A stretch of 64,000 nucleotides of DNA from Motilibacter deserti (GTDB taxonomy: Bacteria > Actinomycetota > Actinomycetes > Motilibacterales > Motilibacteraceae): positions 588,129 through 652,128 of the forward strand of contig NZ_JAANNP010000002.1 in NCBI RefSeq assembly GCF_011250635.1. The letters run 5' to 3'. Below are positions 8,435-17,277 of this stretch, one piece after another. The notes below the pieces were generated by a model, which searched no databases, was not told where the DNA came from, and saw only the letters and a program-made list of their open reading frames with translations. The translations under genes and the position numbers were made by a program. The stretch's first letter is position 1; every line of letters begins with the position of its first letter.

Positions 8435-11400
8435 ATGAGACTTCCCAGCCGACTCCGCCGCCCGCGGACCGACGTGCTGACCGCCGCCGCGTCCGCCAGG
8501 CCTGGTGTGAGCGCCCCAACGAGCAGCCGTCCGAGCGCCTCTCCAGGCCGTACCAGGGCCAGGACGTCGCTGCATCGCCTGACGGCTGTCGCCCTGGCTC
8601 TGCCGATGCTCGCCGCCTCGGGAACCATCGCCAGCGCCGCCACGGTCGCGACCGCCCCCGCCGCGCTGGCTGCCGAAGGGCCAGCGGTGACGTCGCCGGA
8701 CGGTCTCCTGGCGCTCGCCGTATCGACCGACGCGGGCCGCCTCACCTACGAGGTCACGCGGGCTGGGCGCAGCCTGGTGCTGCCGTCGGCCCTCGGCCTC
8801 CGCCTGACCGACGGCACCACCCTGGGGAGCGACGTCACGGTGACCGGCACCTCATCTCGTGCCAGCGACACCACCTGGCGGCCGGTCTGGGGTGCCGACC
8901 CCACCGTGCGCGACGACTTCCGGGAGCTCACCGTGGGGTTCCGGCAGGCCGACGGCCGCACCTTCAACCTCGTCGTCCGCGCCTATGACGACGGCGTCGC
9001 CTTCCGCTACGACGTACCCGCCCAGCCCGGCCTGCCTTCGCTGCAGATCGTCGACGAGGCGACCGAATTCGCGCTCACCGGCGATCCGGACGCCTGGTGG
9101 ACGCCGCGCTCTCTCGCGTACGACGGGGACGAGCAGCTCTGGCGCTCGACCGCGTACAGCCAGATGGGGTCGAGCATGACCCCCGCGACCTTCCGCTACG
9201 CGGACGGCACGCACCTGTCGATCCACGAGGCCGACCTCGTCGACTACGCGGGCATGACCCTCGTCAAGGAGGGGCAGCGCCTGCGCGCGGCTTTGACGCC
9301 CACGCCGGGCCGCGCCGCGGCCGTCGTCACGTCCACCGGCCGCGCGACGCCGTGGAGATCACTCACGATCACGGGGGACGCGGCAGGGCTCGTCGAGTCG
9401 CACCTGCTCGAGAACCTCAACCCGCCCTGCGCCATCTGCGACCAGGACACCTCCTGGATCCAGCCTACGAAGTACGTCGGGATCTGGTGGGCGCTGCAGC
9501 ACGGCGCGTTCACCTGGGAGACCGGCCCCAACCACGGTGCCACGACCGCGCGTGCGAAGCAGTACATCGACTTCGCCGCGGCGCACGGCATCGGCGGGCT
9601 GCTCGCCGAGGGGTGGAACGAGGGCTGGGAGGGCTCCTGGGCCGACCAGGACTTCGTGAACGCTACGCCCGACTTCGACCTCGCGGAGGTCGTCGCCTAC
9701 GGCAAGAGCAAGGGCGTCGAGTTCATCGCCCACAACGAGACTGGCGCCTCGCTCGACAACTACGAGCGTCAGATCGACCAGGCCTTCGCGCTCTACGAGA
9801 GCCTCGGGATCCACTACCTCAAGACCGGCTACGTCGGTCAGATCCCCGGCCAGTACACCTACTCGCAGCGCTCGGTGAACCACTACCGGACCGTGCTGGA
9901 GAAGGCCGCGCAGCACCAGATCAACGTCAACTGCCACGAGTGCATCCATGCCACCGGCGAGGTGCGGACCTATCCCAACGCCATCTCCCGCGAGGCGATG
10001 CGCGGCCAGGAGTACGACGCCTTCAGCGAGGGCAACTCGCCCGAGCACACACTGATCCTGCCGTTCACGCGCATGTTGTCGGGTCCCATGGACTACACGC
10101 CCGGCATCTTCGACATCTTCTGGGACCCCCGCAACGCCGGTCGCCGCGTCCACACGACCGTTGCCAAGCAGCTGTCGTACTACGTGAACTACTTTTCCGG
10201 TGTCCAGATGGCGGCTGATCTGCCCGAGCACTACGAGGGCCGGCCAGGGCTGGAGTTCATCGAGGACGTGCCCGCACGGTGGGACCAGACCGACGTGCTC
10301 TCCGCGGCAGTCGGCGACCACCTGGTGACGGCCCGGCGGTCCGGAGGCGAGTGGTACGTCGGCGCGATGGCGGGCGAGCGCGCGCAGACGCTGCGCTACC
10401 CGCTCTCCTTCCTCGGCAGGGGCGACTGGGTCGCCGAGTCCTACACCGACGCGCAGGCCACCGACTACACGACCAACCCGACCGCGCTCACGATCGACCG
10501 GTCCGTCGTGACGCGCAAGGACACCTTCGTCGCCGCGCTCGAGCGCAGCGGGGGGCAGGCGGTCCGTTTCCGGCCGGCCACCGCGGCCGACCTCGCCGAG
10601 CTCCCACGCTACGTCGAGCCCGAGCTCGACGTCGTGTCGGTCGCGGCACCCGCAAGCGCCCAGGAGGGGGACCTGGTGACGATCACCGCGACCGTGGCCA
10701 ACGCCGGCTCGGTGCCCGGCGGCGACGTCGTTACGATGAGCGTCAAGGGCGGCGCCGTGACCCAGTCGCGCAACGTCCGGGTGGATGGCGACGGCACGCG
10801 CACCGTCGCGTTCCAGGCTCGGCTCACCGGCCGGCACAGCGCTCGCGTCATCGTCGGGGACGAGCGGGTCACCGTACGCATCGAGCACCCGTCCGACGCA
10901 GTCCCGGCACCGACCGGGCTGCGGGTCACCCGGTTCGCCGGCTCGCTCGTCGCCCTCGCGTGGGACATGGTGCCCGGCGCGAGCTACCAGGTGTTCCGCC
11001 GCAGTGCCGACGGCATCTACGAGGAGCCGATCGCGGTGCTGCCGGCAGGGGCGACGAGCTACCTCGACACCGGAGTCTCGATCGGCGGGACCTACTCCTA
11101 CGTCGTCCGCGCCGTCGTCGAGGGGCGGACATCCATCCCGTCGAACGAGGTGACCCAGACGACGTCGGCGCAGCAGGTGCAGGTCACCTGGCGGGTCCGC
11201 GTCCCCGACTTCACCCCGCCGGGCGACACGATCTACATGCCCGGCTCGATCCCCGAGCTCGGGCCATGGGACCCGGGCAAGCTCGCGATGACGCGGGTCG
11301 GCCCGAACCTGTGGGAGGCCAGCCTGTCGCTGCTCGAGGGCACGACTGTGGACTACAAGTACACCCGCGGCAGCTGGGCCAAGGTCGAGGACTGGGGCGA

Positions 11401-11539
11401 GATCGTCGGGACGAACAACCGCCGGGTCACCGTCTCGTACGGGACGACCGGCGCCCAGCTCGTCAACGACACCTCGACCGACCCCGCGACGCCTGACATC
11501 CACGAAGCGGTCCGGTCCTGGATCGACGTCCGCTCGTGA
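8435..11539 (+). CDS. secreted GH97 alpha-glucosidase with Fn3 and CBM20 modules
   Basis: 1034 residues from the ATG at 8435, preceded by GGGAGA. After a long basic signal region comes the three-part GH97 unit (about residues 90-720). 'NCHECIH' (Glu502) and 'RGQEY' (Glu526) are 24 residues apart, as are catalytic Glu508 and Glu532 of Bacteroides SusB. Gly465 in 'LKTGYVG' stands where retaining GH97 enzymes have their nucleophilic Asp. This points to an inverting alpha-glucosidase acting on starch-type glucans. Then follow a CARDB/NEW3-like beta domain (~730-815), an Fn3 domain (~825-910) and a CBM20 starch-binding domain (~915-1010, 'MPGSIPELGPWDPG'). It stands alone between terminators. Confidence 0.88.
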   Translation: MRLPSRLRRPRTDVLTAAASARPGVSAPTSSRPSASPGRTRARTSLHRLTAVALALPMLAASGTIASAATVATAPAALAAEGPAVTSPDGLLALAVSTDAGRLTYEVTRAGRSLVLPSALGLRLTDGTTLGSDVTVTGTSSRASDTTWRPVWGADPTVRDDFRELTVGFRQADGRTFNLVVRAYDDGVAFRYDVPAQPGLPSLQIVDEATEFALTGDPDAWWTPRSLAYDGDEQLWRSTAYSQMGSSMTPATFRYADGTHLSIHEADLVDYAGMTLVKEGQRLRAALTPTPGRAAAVVTSTGRATPWRSLTITGDAAGLVESHLLENLNPPCAICDQDTSWIQPTKYVGIWWALQHGAFTWETGPNHGATTARAKQYIDFAAAHGIGGLLAEGWNEGWEGSWADQDFVNATPDFDLAEVVAYGKSKGVEFIAHNETGASLDNYERQIDQAFALYESLGIHYLKTGYVGQIPGQYTYSQRSVNHYRTVLEKAAQHQINVNCHECIHATGEVRTYPNAISREAMRGQEYDAFSEGNSPEHTLILPFTRMLSGPMDYTPGIFDIFWDPRNAGRRVHTTVAKQLSYYVNYFSGVQMAADLPEHYEGRPGLEFIEDVPARWDQTDVLSAAVGDHLVTARRSGGEWYVGAMAGERAQTLRYPLSFLGRGDWVAESYTDAQATDYTTNPTALTIDRSVVTRKDTFVAALERSGGQAVRFRPATAADLAELPRYVEPELDVVSVAAPASAQEGDLVTITATVANAGSVPGGDVVTMSVKGGAVTQSRNVRVDGDGTRTVAFQARLTGRHSARVIVGDERVTVRIEHPSDAVPAPTGLRVTRFAGSLVALAWDMVPGASYQVFRRSADGIYEEPIAVLPAGATSYLDTGVSIGGTYSYVVRAVVEGRTSIPSNEVTQTTSAQQVQVTWRVRVPDFTPPGDTIYMPGSIPELGPWDPGKLAMTRVGPNLWEASLSLLEGTTVDYKYTRGSWAKVEDWGEIVGTNNRRVTVSYGTTGAQLVNDTSTDPATPDIHEAVRSWIDVRS

Positions 11540-11586
11540 CGCCTGATCGGGGCGGTCGGCGCTGACACGTCCACAGCCGCGCTCGT

Positions 11587-11617
11587 CCCCGCCGGCGCTG
11601 CGACAGCGCCGGCGGGG
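11587..11617 (+). terminator. terminator after the GH97 gene
   Basis: CCCCGCCGGCGCTG - CGA - CAGCGCCGGCGGGG is a perfect 14-bp stem, 47 bases after the stop. No T-run follows, as is usual in this group. Confidence 0.7.
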
Positions 11618-11787
11618 GAGAGCGGACACGCACGTCGTGTCTCCTCGGCGACGCCGCTGCGTGCCCGATCGGCGCGACACGCCCGACACGCCGAGCGCCC
11701 GAAATCTGCTTTGCACCGCGCGACCTGCGACGACGCGATCACGCCCCGACCCCCGCTTGCGGCCTTGGGGTTGGGCCACCTAAGGTC

Positions 11788-11831
11788 CACTACATCTTGT
11801 ACTTACACCCGTGTAAGTCATCCACATGTGG
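11788..11831 (+). promoter_or_regulatory. candidate NrdR operator region upstream of nrdR
   Basis: CACTACATCTTGTA (11788-11801) resembles the NrdR box as I know it from actinobacteria (CACWACATCTWGTG). A second symmetric element, CCACATGTGG (11822-11831), is centred 32 bases away, matching the three-turn spacing of tandem NrdR boxes. Between them lies a perfect inverted repeat, ACTTACAC-CC-GTGTAAGT (11801-11818). The rest of 11540-11902 holds only the GH97 terminator. Confidence 0.5.
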
Positions 11832-11902
11832 TCCCCAGCTTCTCCCGAGGTTGTCCCCAACTTCGTGCACAGGCCGGGCCCCCAACGCCTGAGGAGGCAG
11901 CG

Positions 11903-12391
11903 GTGCACTGCCCGTTCTGCCGCCACACCGACTCTCGCGTCGTCGACAGTCGGGTGAGCGACGACGGTGCCAGCATCCGGCGCCGCCGGCAGTGCCCGGA
12001 GTGCACGCGCCGCTTCACGACGCTCGAGACCGCCAGCCTCGCCGTCATCAAGCGCAGTGGCGTCACCGAGCCGTTCAGCCGGGCCAAGGTGCTCGTCGGG
12101 GTCCGGAAGGCCTGCCAGGGCCGCCCGGTCACCGAGGACCAGCTCGCCCTGCTCGCCCAGCGCGTCGAGGAGGCCATACGCCTCTCCGGCTGCGCCGAGG
12201 TCGAGGCCCACGAGGTGGGACTGGCTGTCCTCGAGCCGCTCCGCGAGCTCGACGAGGTCGCCTACCTGCGCTTCGCCAGCGTCTACCAGGGCTTCGACTC
12301 CCTCGAGGACTTCGAAGCCGCCATCACCCTGCTGCGCGCCGAGCGGGATGCGGTGGGCCTCGAGCCCGCCGCGGGCTCGGCGAGCGGCTGA
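11903..12391 (+). CDS. nrdR: transcriptional repressor NrdR
   Basis: A 162-residue NrdR from a GTG start with GAGGAGG just upstream. The N-terminal zinc ribbon has the two CxxC pairs ('CPFCRH' and 'CPECTRRF'), followed by the ATP-cone ('[24 protein letters not shown]') that senses ATP/dATP. NrdR represses ribonucleotide reductase genes, and the next gene, 105 bases downstream in the same direction, is the class II reductase. The symmetric elements upstream (11788-11831) suggest autoregulation of nrdR-nrdJ. Confidence 0.95.
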   Translation: MHCPFCRHTDSRVVDSRVSDDGASIRRRRQCPECTRRFTTLETASLAVIKRSGVTEPFSRAKVLVGVRKACQGRPVTEDQLALLAQRVEEAIRLSGCAEVEAHEVGLAVLEPLRELDEVAYLRFASVYQGFDSLEDFEAAITLLRAERDAVGLEPAAGSASG

Positions 12392-12496
12392 CCGCGTACG
12401 AGGCCGACGTTGGCCGGATCGGACGCGAACGAGTCTCAGCTGCCGGAATGGCCTGAGATGCCCAGCTTGTTTCACATCTATGAGGAGGACCGGGTC

Positions 12497-15349
12497 GTGA
12501 CGGAGACGTCGAGCGAGCGCAAGCCGACGGTGCGTCGCCAGCGCGGAAGCGTGCCAGCGGGGCTGAAGGTCGAGCGCATCTACACGACTCCCGGGGTTCA
12601 CCCGTACGACGAGGTGACCTGGGAGCGTCGCGACGTCGTCCAGCAGAACTGGAAGACCGGCGAGACGATCTTCGAGCAGCACGGGGTCGAGTTCCCCGAC
12701 TCGTGGTCGGTGAACGCCTCCACGATCGTCACGACGAAGTACTTCCGCGGCGCCGTCGGCACCCCGCAGCGCGAGTGGAGCCTCAAGCAGCTCATCGACC
12801 GCGTCGTGCTGACCTACACCAAGGCCGGCAAGGACAACGGCTACTTCGCCACGGAGGCGGACGCCGAGGTCTTCGAGCACGAGATGACCTACGCGCTGCT
12901 GCACCAGGTCTTCGCGTTCAACTCCCCGGTGTGGTTCAACGTCGGCACCGCTGAGCCGCAGCAGGTCTCGGCCTGCTTCATCCTCGCGGTCGACGACTCG
13001 ATGGACTCGATCCTCAACTGGTACCGCGAGGAGGGGCTGATCTTCAAGGGCGGCTCCGGTGCCGGCCTCAACCTCTCCCGCATCCGCTCGAGCAAGGAGC
13101 TGCTGTCCTCCGGCGGCACCGCGAGCGGCCCGGTCAGCTTCATGCGCGGCGCCGACGCCAGCGCGGGGACGATCAAGTCCGGCGGGGCAACCCGTCGCGC
13201 GGCGAAGATGGTCGTGCTCGACGTCGACCACCCCGACATCGAGGAGTTCGTCGAGACCAAGGCGCGCGAGGAGAACAAGATCCGCGCGCTGCGGGACGCC
13301 GGCTTCGACATGGACCTGGGCGGCGCGGACATCACGTCTGTGCAGTACCAGAACGCCAACAACTCGGTCCGCGTCAACGACGAGTTCATGACCGCGGTCG
13401 AGAAGGGCACCGAGTTCGGCCTGCGCGCCCGCAAGGACAACGCGGTCATCGAGACCGTCGACGCCCGCGAGCTGTGGCGCAAGATCGCCCAGGCCGCGTG
13501 GGAGTGCGCCGACCCGGGCGTGCAGTACGACGGCACGATCAACGACTGGCACACGAACCCCGAGACCGGCCGCATCACCGCGTCCAACCCGTGCTCGGAG
13601 TACATGTCGCTGGACAACTCCTCGTGCAACCTCGCGTCGCTGAACCTCATGAAGTTCCTCCGCGACGACGACACGTTCGACGCGCAGACCTTCGCCAAGG
13701 TCGTCGAGCTCGTCATCACCGCGATGGACATCTCCATCTGCTTCGCGGACTTCCCGACCGAGGCCATTGGCGAGACCACCCGCGCCTACCGCCAGCTCGG
13801 CATCGGGTACGCCAACCTGGGCTCGCTGCTCATGGCCACCGGCCACGGCTACGACTCGCCCGGTGGGCAGGCCATCGCCGCCGCGATCACGTCGCTCATG
13901 ACCGGTGTCGCCTACCGCCGCTCGGCCGAGCTCGCCGGCATCGTCGGCGCCTACGACGGCTACGCCCGCAACGCCACCGCGCACAAGCGGGTCATGCGCA
14001 AGCACGCCGCGGCGAACGACTCGCTGCGCACGCTCGGCGCGATGGACCGCGACCTCCACACCCTCGCCACGAAGGCGTGGGAGGAGTGCCTGTCGATCGG
14101 GGAGCGCAACGGCTGGCGCAACGCGCAGGCCTCGCTGCTCGCCCCGACCGGGACCATCGGCTTCATGATGGACTGCGACACCACGGGCATCGAGCCGGAC
14201 TTCTCGCTGGTGAAGTTCAAGAAGCTCGTCGGTGGCGGCTCGATGCAGATCGTCAACCAGACGGTGCCGCGGGCCCTGCGCCAGTTCGGCTACCCGCAGG
14301 AGACCATCGAGGCGATCGTCGAGTACATCGCCGAGCACGGCCACGTCGTCGACGCGCCCGGCCTGCGCCCGGAGCACTACGAGGTCTTCGACTGCGCCAT
14401 CGGCGAGCGCGCGATCGCCCCCATGGGCCACGTGCGCATGATGGCCGCGGTGCAGCCGTTCCTGTCCGGCGCCATCTCCAAGACGGTCAACATGCCGGAG
14501 ACGGCGACGGTCGAGGAGATCGAGGACGTCTACTTCCAGGGCTGGAAGATGGGCCTCAAGGCGCTCGCGATCTACCGCGACAACTGCAAGGTCGGCCAGC
14601 CGCTGTCCGACGCGAAGGCGAAGCCTGCTTCGGCTGAGGCTCCTGCCGCCGAGGCCGCGCCGGCGCCGGTCATCGAGTACCGCCCGACCCGCAAGCGCCT
14701 GCCGAAGTCGCGCCCGTCGATGACGACCTCGTTCCGCGTTGGCGGCGCCGAGGGCTACATGACGGCCGGCTCCTACCCGGACGACGGCCTCGGCGAGGTC
14801 TTCCTCAAGCTCGGCAAGCAGGGCTCGACCCTCGCCGGTGTGATGGACGCCTTCTCCATCGCGGTGTCGATCGGTCTGCAGTACGGCGTGCCGCTCGAGA
14901 CGTTCGTCGAGAAGTTCACCAACCTGCGCTTCGAGCCGGCGGGCCTCACCGACGACCCCGACGTCCGCATGGCCCAGTCGATGATGGACTACATCTTCCG
15001 TCGCCTGGCGCTGGACTACCTGCCCTTCGAGACGCGCGCCGAGCTCGGCATCTACTCGGCCGAGGAGCGGGCGCGCCAGCTCGACACGGGGTCGTACGAG
15101 GCCGTCCAGTCGGCTGACGACGACGTCGAGGAGGAGCTCGAGACGTACGCCCAGTCGGCGCCGGTGTCGCCGGCTCCCAAGGCTGTGCAGTCCGCTCCTG
15201 CGGAGGTGCACTCGTCGGCGGAGCTGATGGAAGCGCAGTTCGGGCGGACCGCTGACGCGCCGCTGTGCATGAGCTGCGGGACGAAGATGCGGCCTGCGGG
15301 TAGCTGCTACGTGTGCGAGGGGTGCGGGAGCACCAGCGGTTGCAGCTGA
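12497..15349 (+). CDS. nrdJ: adenosylcobalamin-dependent ribonucleoside-diphosphate reductase (class II)
   Basis: A 950-residue NrdJ. It reduces ribonucleotides to deoxyribonucleotides with a B12-generated thiyl radical and needs no oxygen. 'NPCSEYMSLDNSSCNLASLNL' carries the catalytic Cys/Glu region, 'VSACFILAVDDSMDS' holds one of the redox cysteines, and the C-terminal tail has CxxC pairs ('CMSCGTKM', 'CYVCEGCG') for re-reduction. The stretch ~715-770 is an Ala/Pro-rich insert. I chose the GTG at 12497 because GAGGAGG lies upstream and the protein then begins 'TETSSERK', like related NrdJ; an upstream ATG at 12458 is possible. Expected to be repressed by the adjacent NrdR. Confidence 0.95.
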   Translation: MTETSSERKPTVRRQRGSVPAGLKVERIYTTPGVHPYDEVTWERRDVVQQNWKTGETIFEQHGVEFPDSWSVNASTIVTTKYFRGAVGTPQREWSLKQLIDRVVLTYTKAGKDNGYFATEADAEVFEHEMTYALLHQVFAFNSPVWFNVGTAEPQQVSACFILAVDDSMDSILNWYREEGLIFKGGSGAGLNLSRIRSSKELLSSGGTASGPVSFMRGADASAGTIKSGGATRRAAKMVVLDVDHPDIEEFVETKAREENKIRALRDAGFDMDLGGADITSVQYQNANNSVRVNDEFMTAVEKGTEFGLRARKDNAVIETVDARELWRKIAQAAWECADPGVQYDGTINDWHTNPETGRITASNPCSEYMSLDNSSCNLASLNLMKFLRDDDTFDAQTFAKVVELVITAMDISICFADFPTEAIGETTRAYRQLGIGYANLGSLLMATGHGYDSPGGQAIAAAITSLMTGVAYRRSAELAGIVGAYDGYARNATAHKRVMRKHAAANDSLRTLGAMDRDLHTLATKAWEECLSIGERNGWRNAQASLLAPTGTIGFMMDCDTTGIEPDFSLVKFKKLVGGGSMQIVNQTVPRALRQFGYPQETIEAIVEYIAEHGHVVDAPGLRPEHYEVFDCAIGERAIAPMGHVRMMAAVQPFLSGAISKTVNMPETATVEEIEDVYFQGWKMGLKALAIYRDNCKVGQPLSDAKAKPASAEAPAAEAAPAPVIEYRPTRKRLPKSRPSMTTSFRVGGAEGYMTAGSYPDDGLGEVFLKLGKQGSTLAGVMDAFSIAVSIGLQYGVPLETFVEKFTNLRFEPAGLTDDPDVRMAQSMMDYIFRRLALDYLPFETRAELGIYSAEERARQLDTGSYEAVQSADDDVEEELETYAQSAPVSPAPKAVQSAPAEVHSSAELMEAQFGRTADAPLCMSCGTKMRPAGSCYVCEGCGSTSGCS

Positions 15350-15354
15350 TGTGA

Positions 15355-15391
15355 GGCGTCAACGTCCGCTCATTGAGCGGACGTTGACGCC
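15355..15391 (+). terminator. terminator after nrdJ
   Basis: GGCGTCAACGTCCGCTC - ATT - GAGCGGACGTTGACGCC is a perfect 17-bp stem 5 bases after the nrdJ stop. It also marks the left edge of the accessory island. Confidence 0.85.
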
Positions 15392-15492
15392 CCGCATCTC
15401 AGCGCTGACATTCTCACGGGGGCTGCAATGGGCGAAAGTTATGGGCAGAGGCGCCGCACCAGGTCGGAGACCGCACACAGAGAGGCGCAACT

Positions 15493-16704
15493 GTGAAGGC
15501 GAGGTCGGTACGGGATCTCGCTGCTGAAGCGGACCTCGAGCTTGACTACGCGCTCGTCACGCTTTGGGATGCCGGTGTTGATGAGGTGCGCCAGCCTGAC
15601 GACCTTGTGCATCCAAACCAGATTCGCCTCGCCCAAACTGCGCTCGGACTGCCCACCAAGGCTGACGTGACGTCCCCGGCTTACTGGCGGGGGAGGCTAT
15701 CGATTCATGGCGACTTGGATTGGCAAACACTCCTGGCAACCCTCGATATCGCGTACCACCCGGAGGCGCGGCGGCTGCCTAAGGGGGCAGTAGCGAAACT
15801 TCGTCGACATGCTGAGTCGTTGGGGCGCGGGATACCGGTGCAGGCGCGATCGCCGGAGGTCGTCAAGCCTGGTGCAGTGGTCGCTCCTCTGATGTGGCGA
15901 GCTGTCGGGCGGGAGCGCGAGATCGTCTACTTGACGCCGGCTCAGCTGGAAAGCATCCATCAGGCTCTGATCGACGACTTCGCGGACACAGATGATCCCT
16001 TCGGTTATCCCTGCGGAGTACGAGAGCCGGCCCTCCTCGAGTCCGCCGCTTTTCGCCCTCAAACTAGCTTGGGGGAGCACCAAAAGTACCCCACGGTCGA
16101 GATGGCCGTTGCCGCACTGTTGCACTCTTTAATCCACGACCACCCCTTCCATAACGGCAACAAGCGAACAGCTCTTGTGGCGATGTTGGTTATGCTTGAC
16201 GAGCATGACCTGCTATTGACCTGCAGCGAGGACGAGGTCTTTCGGCTGGTGTTACGCGTTGCTCAGCACAGTCTGGTGCCTCGAGGTGCAGATCACCTTG
16301 CTGATCGCGAGGTGCTAGCTGTAGCTTCATGGATCCGTCAAAACACTCGCGGGATCGAATGGGGGGAGCGCCCGATCAAGTGGAGCCGCCTCCGTAGGAT
16401 CCTCGTGGGCTACGGCTGCACACTCGAGAAGGCTCGCAGTGTAGGAAACCGCATGAACATTGAGCGTGAGCACCTGACGCGCGGCTTCCTAGGACGGACG
16501 AAGCGCGTTGCTCTTCGTACCCAAGTCGCTTACGGAGACGAGGGTAGAGAGGTAGATCGGGACACGCTCAAGAAGATTCGCAAGGATCTGCTTCTCGATG
16601 AGGAGCACGGGATTGATTCGAGCGCCTTCTACGAGAACGCCTGTCTGCCCGCTGACTTCATCAATCGGTATCGCAAGACCTTGAAGAGGCTCGCGAGATT
16701 GTGA
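15493..16704 (+). CDS. Fic/Doc-domain protein with extra N- and C-terminal domains
   Basis: A 403-residue protein with the Fic/Doc core at residues ~145-275: 'YLTPAQLESIHQAL' and the active-site loop 'HDHPFHNGNKRTALVAML' with His217. Fic proteins transfer AMP or phosphate to target proteins, and all core residues are kept. The first ~50 residues ('KARSVRDLAAEADLELDYALVTLWDAGVDEV') resemble the small IF2 N-terminal helical domain. The last ~110 ('IKWSRLRRILVGYG...VDRDTLKKIRKDL') have the pattern of a HicA-like double-stranded-RNA-binding fold, without its usual Gly-Ser-His. Codon use is less G+C-biased than the neighbours, suggesting transfer. No antitoxin gene is visible beside it, so the extra domains may be regulatory. 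Confidence 0.7.
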   Translation: MKARSVRDLAAEADLELDYALVTLWDAGVDEVRQPDDLVHPNQIRLAQTALGLPTKADVTSPAYWRGRLSIHGDLDWQTLLATLDIAYHPEARRLPKGAVAKLRRHAESLGRGIPVQARSPEVVKPGAVVAPLMWRAVGREREIVYLTPAQLESIHQALIDDFADTDDPFGYPCGVREPALLESAAFRPQTSLGEHQKYPTVEMAVAALLHSLIHDHPFHNGNKRTALVAMLVMLDEHDLLLTCSEDEVFRLVLRVAQHSLVPRGADHLADREVLAVASWIRQNTRGIEWGERPIKWSRLRRILVGYGCTLEKARSVGNRMNIEREHLTRGFLGRTKRVALRTQVAYGDEGREVDRDTLKKIRKDLLLDEEHGIDSSAFYENACLPADFINRYRKTLKRLARL

Positions 16705-16720
16705 TTTGGACTGACGAGCT

Positions 16721-17095
16721 CTAAGACGAGGACCAAATTGATAGACGGCGTGCGATTTGGCCGGGTGTTGCACTGTTAGAGGCAGCGGCCATAACGAGGT
16801 CGAAGGCGTCGTCCTCTGGAGCGACGAGCCGTTGACCGTTCACTTGCAGGAATACGCAAGCCGCAAGCCAGGCGAGGCGCTTGTTCCCGTCCACCAGGGG
16901 ATGTGACGAGACGCATGCGTGCAGCAGGGCGCCCGCCTTGTGATGTATCGTTGGGAAGGCGCTGATGCCGCCAAATTCGGCAGCCGGTCGACCGGCGACA
17001 GCTGCTAAGAGCGCTACGTCTCGAACAAGGGCGCGGCCATCAATGGCAATATCACTAATAGTCGCAAGCTGATGTGTGGACAGGAAAAGCGTCAT
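16721..17095 (-). CDS. Doc-type toxin (death-on-curing family)
   Basis: A 124-residue protein of normal Doc length. The active-site motif is 'HPLVDGNKRLAW' with His65; Doc kinases inactivate EF-Tu by phosphorylation. The N-terminal 'HQLATISDIAIDGRALVRDVALLAAVAGRPAAEFGG' matches the Doc fold before the motif. The ATG at 17095 overlaps the stop of a short upstream frame (ATGA), the usual antitoxin-toxin coupling. It converges on the larger Fic gene, the two stops being 17 bases apart. Base composition is mixed. Most likely a mobile toxin-antitoxin module. Confidence 0.85.
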   Translation of the reverse strand: MTLFLSTHQLATISDIAIDGRALVRDVALLAAVAGRPAAEFGGISAFPTIHHKAGALLHACVSSHPLVDGNKRLAWLAACVFLQVNGQRLVAPEDDAFDLVMAAASNSATPGQIARRLSIWSSS

Positions 17096-17265
17096 GCCTC
17101 ACCTAGTCGAGATAGAAGACTGCGGTACTGCGCGGCGTCTTCCTTTGCTGCGACCACGACAGCCATGTCCTCCGGATGTGAGAGCTGACCTGGAGTTTTA
17201 GCGATGCTGTCGCTGGCGACGTCGCGCAGAGATTCTGGGGGTGGAAAATCGTCTCCGCTGAACAC
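17092..17265 (-). CDS. small antitoxin candidate upstream of the Doc toxin
   Basis: A 57-codon frame starting with GTG at 17265 and ending in a TGA that overlaps the Doc ATG. It reads 'MFSGDDFPPPESLRDVASD' and ends 'AAQYRSLLSRLGEA'. I do not recognise the family; it is not an obvious Phd. The call rests on position, the 4-base overlap with the toxin, and a TACACT -10 element six bases upstream, which suits a leaderless mRNA. There is no Shine-Dalgarno sequence. An overlapping longer frame exists (17103-17438) but looks random. Composition is acidic to neutral, as for many antitoxins. Confidence 0.55.
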   Translation of the reverse strand: MFSGDDFPPPESLRDVASDSIAKTPGQLSHPEDMAVVVAAKEDAAQYRSLLSRLGEA

Positions 17266-17271
17266 GTAGCA

Positions 17272-17277
17272 AGTGTA
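17272..17277 (-). promoter_or_regulatory. candidate -10 box of the leaderless Doc module
   Basis: On the minus strand TACACT fits TANNNT and is followed by six bases and then the GTG of the antitoxin candidate. This is the spacing of leaderless actinobacterial transcripts. The -35 is not clear. Confidence 0.4.

Noticed and set aside
11780-15211. 1143-codon frame antisense to nrdR-nrdJ
   Set aside because: The plus-strand genes are unmistakable, and the antisense product is low-complexity Arg/Leu/Val sequence.
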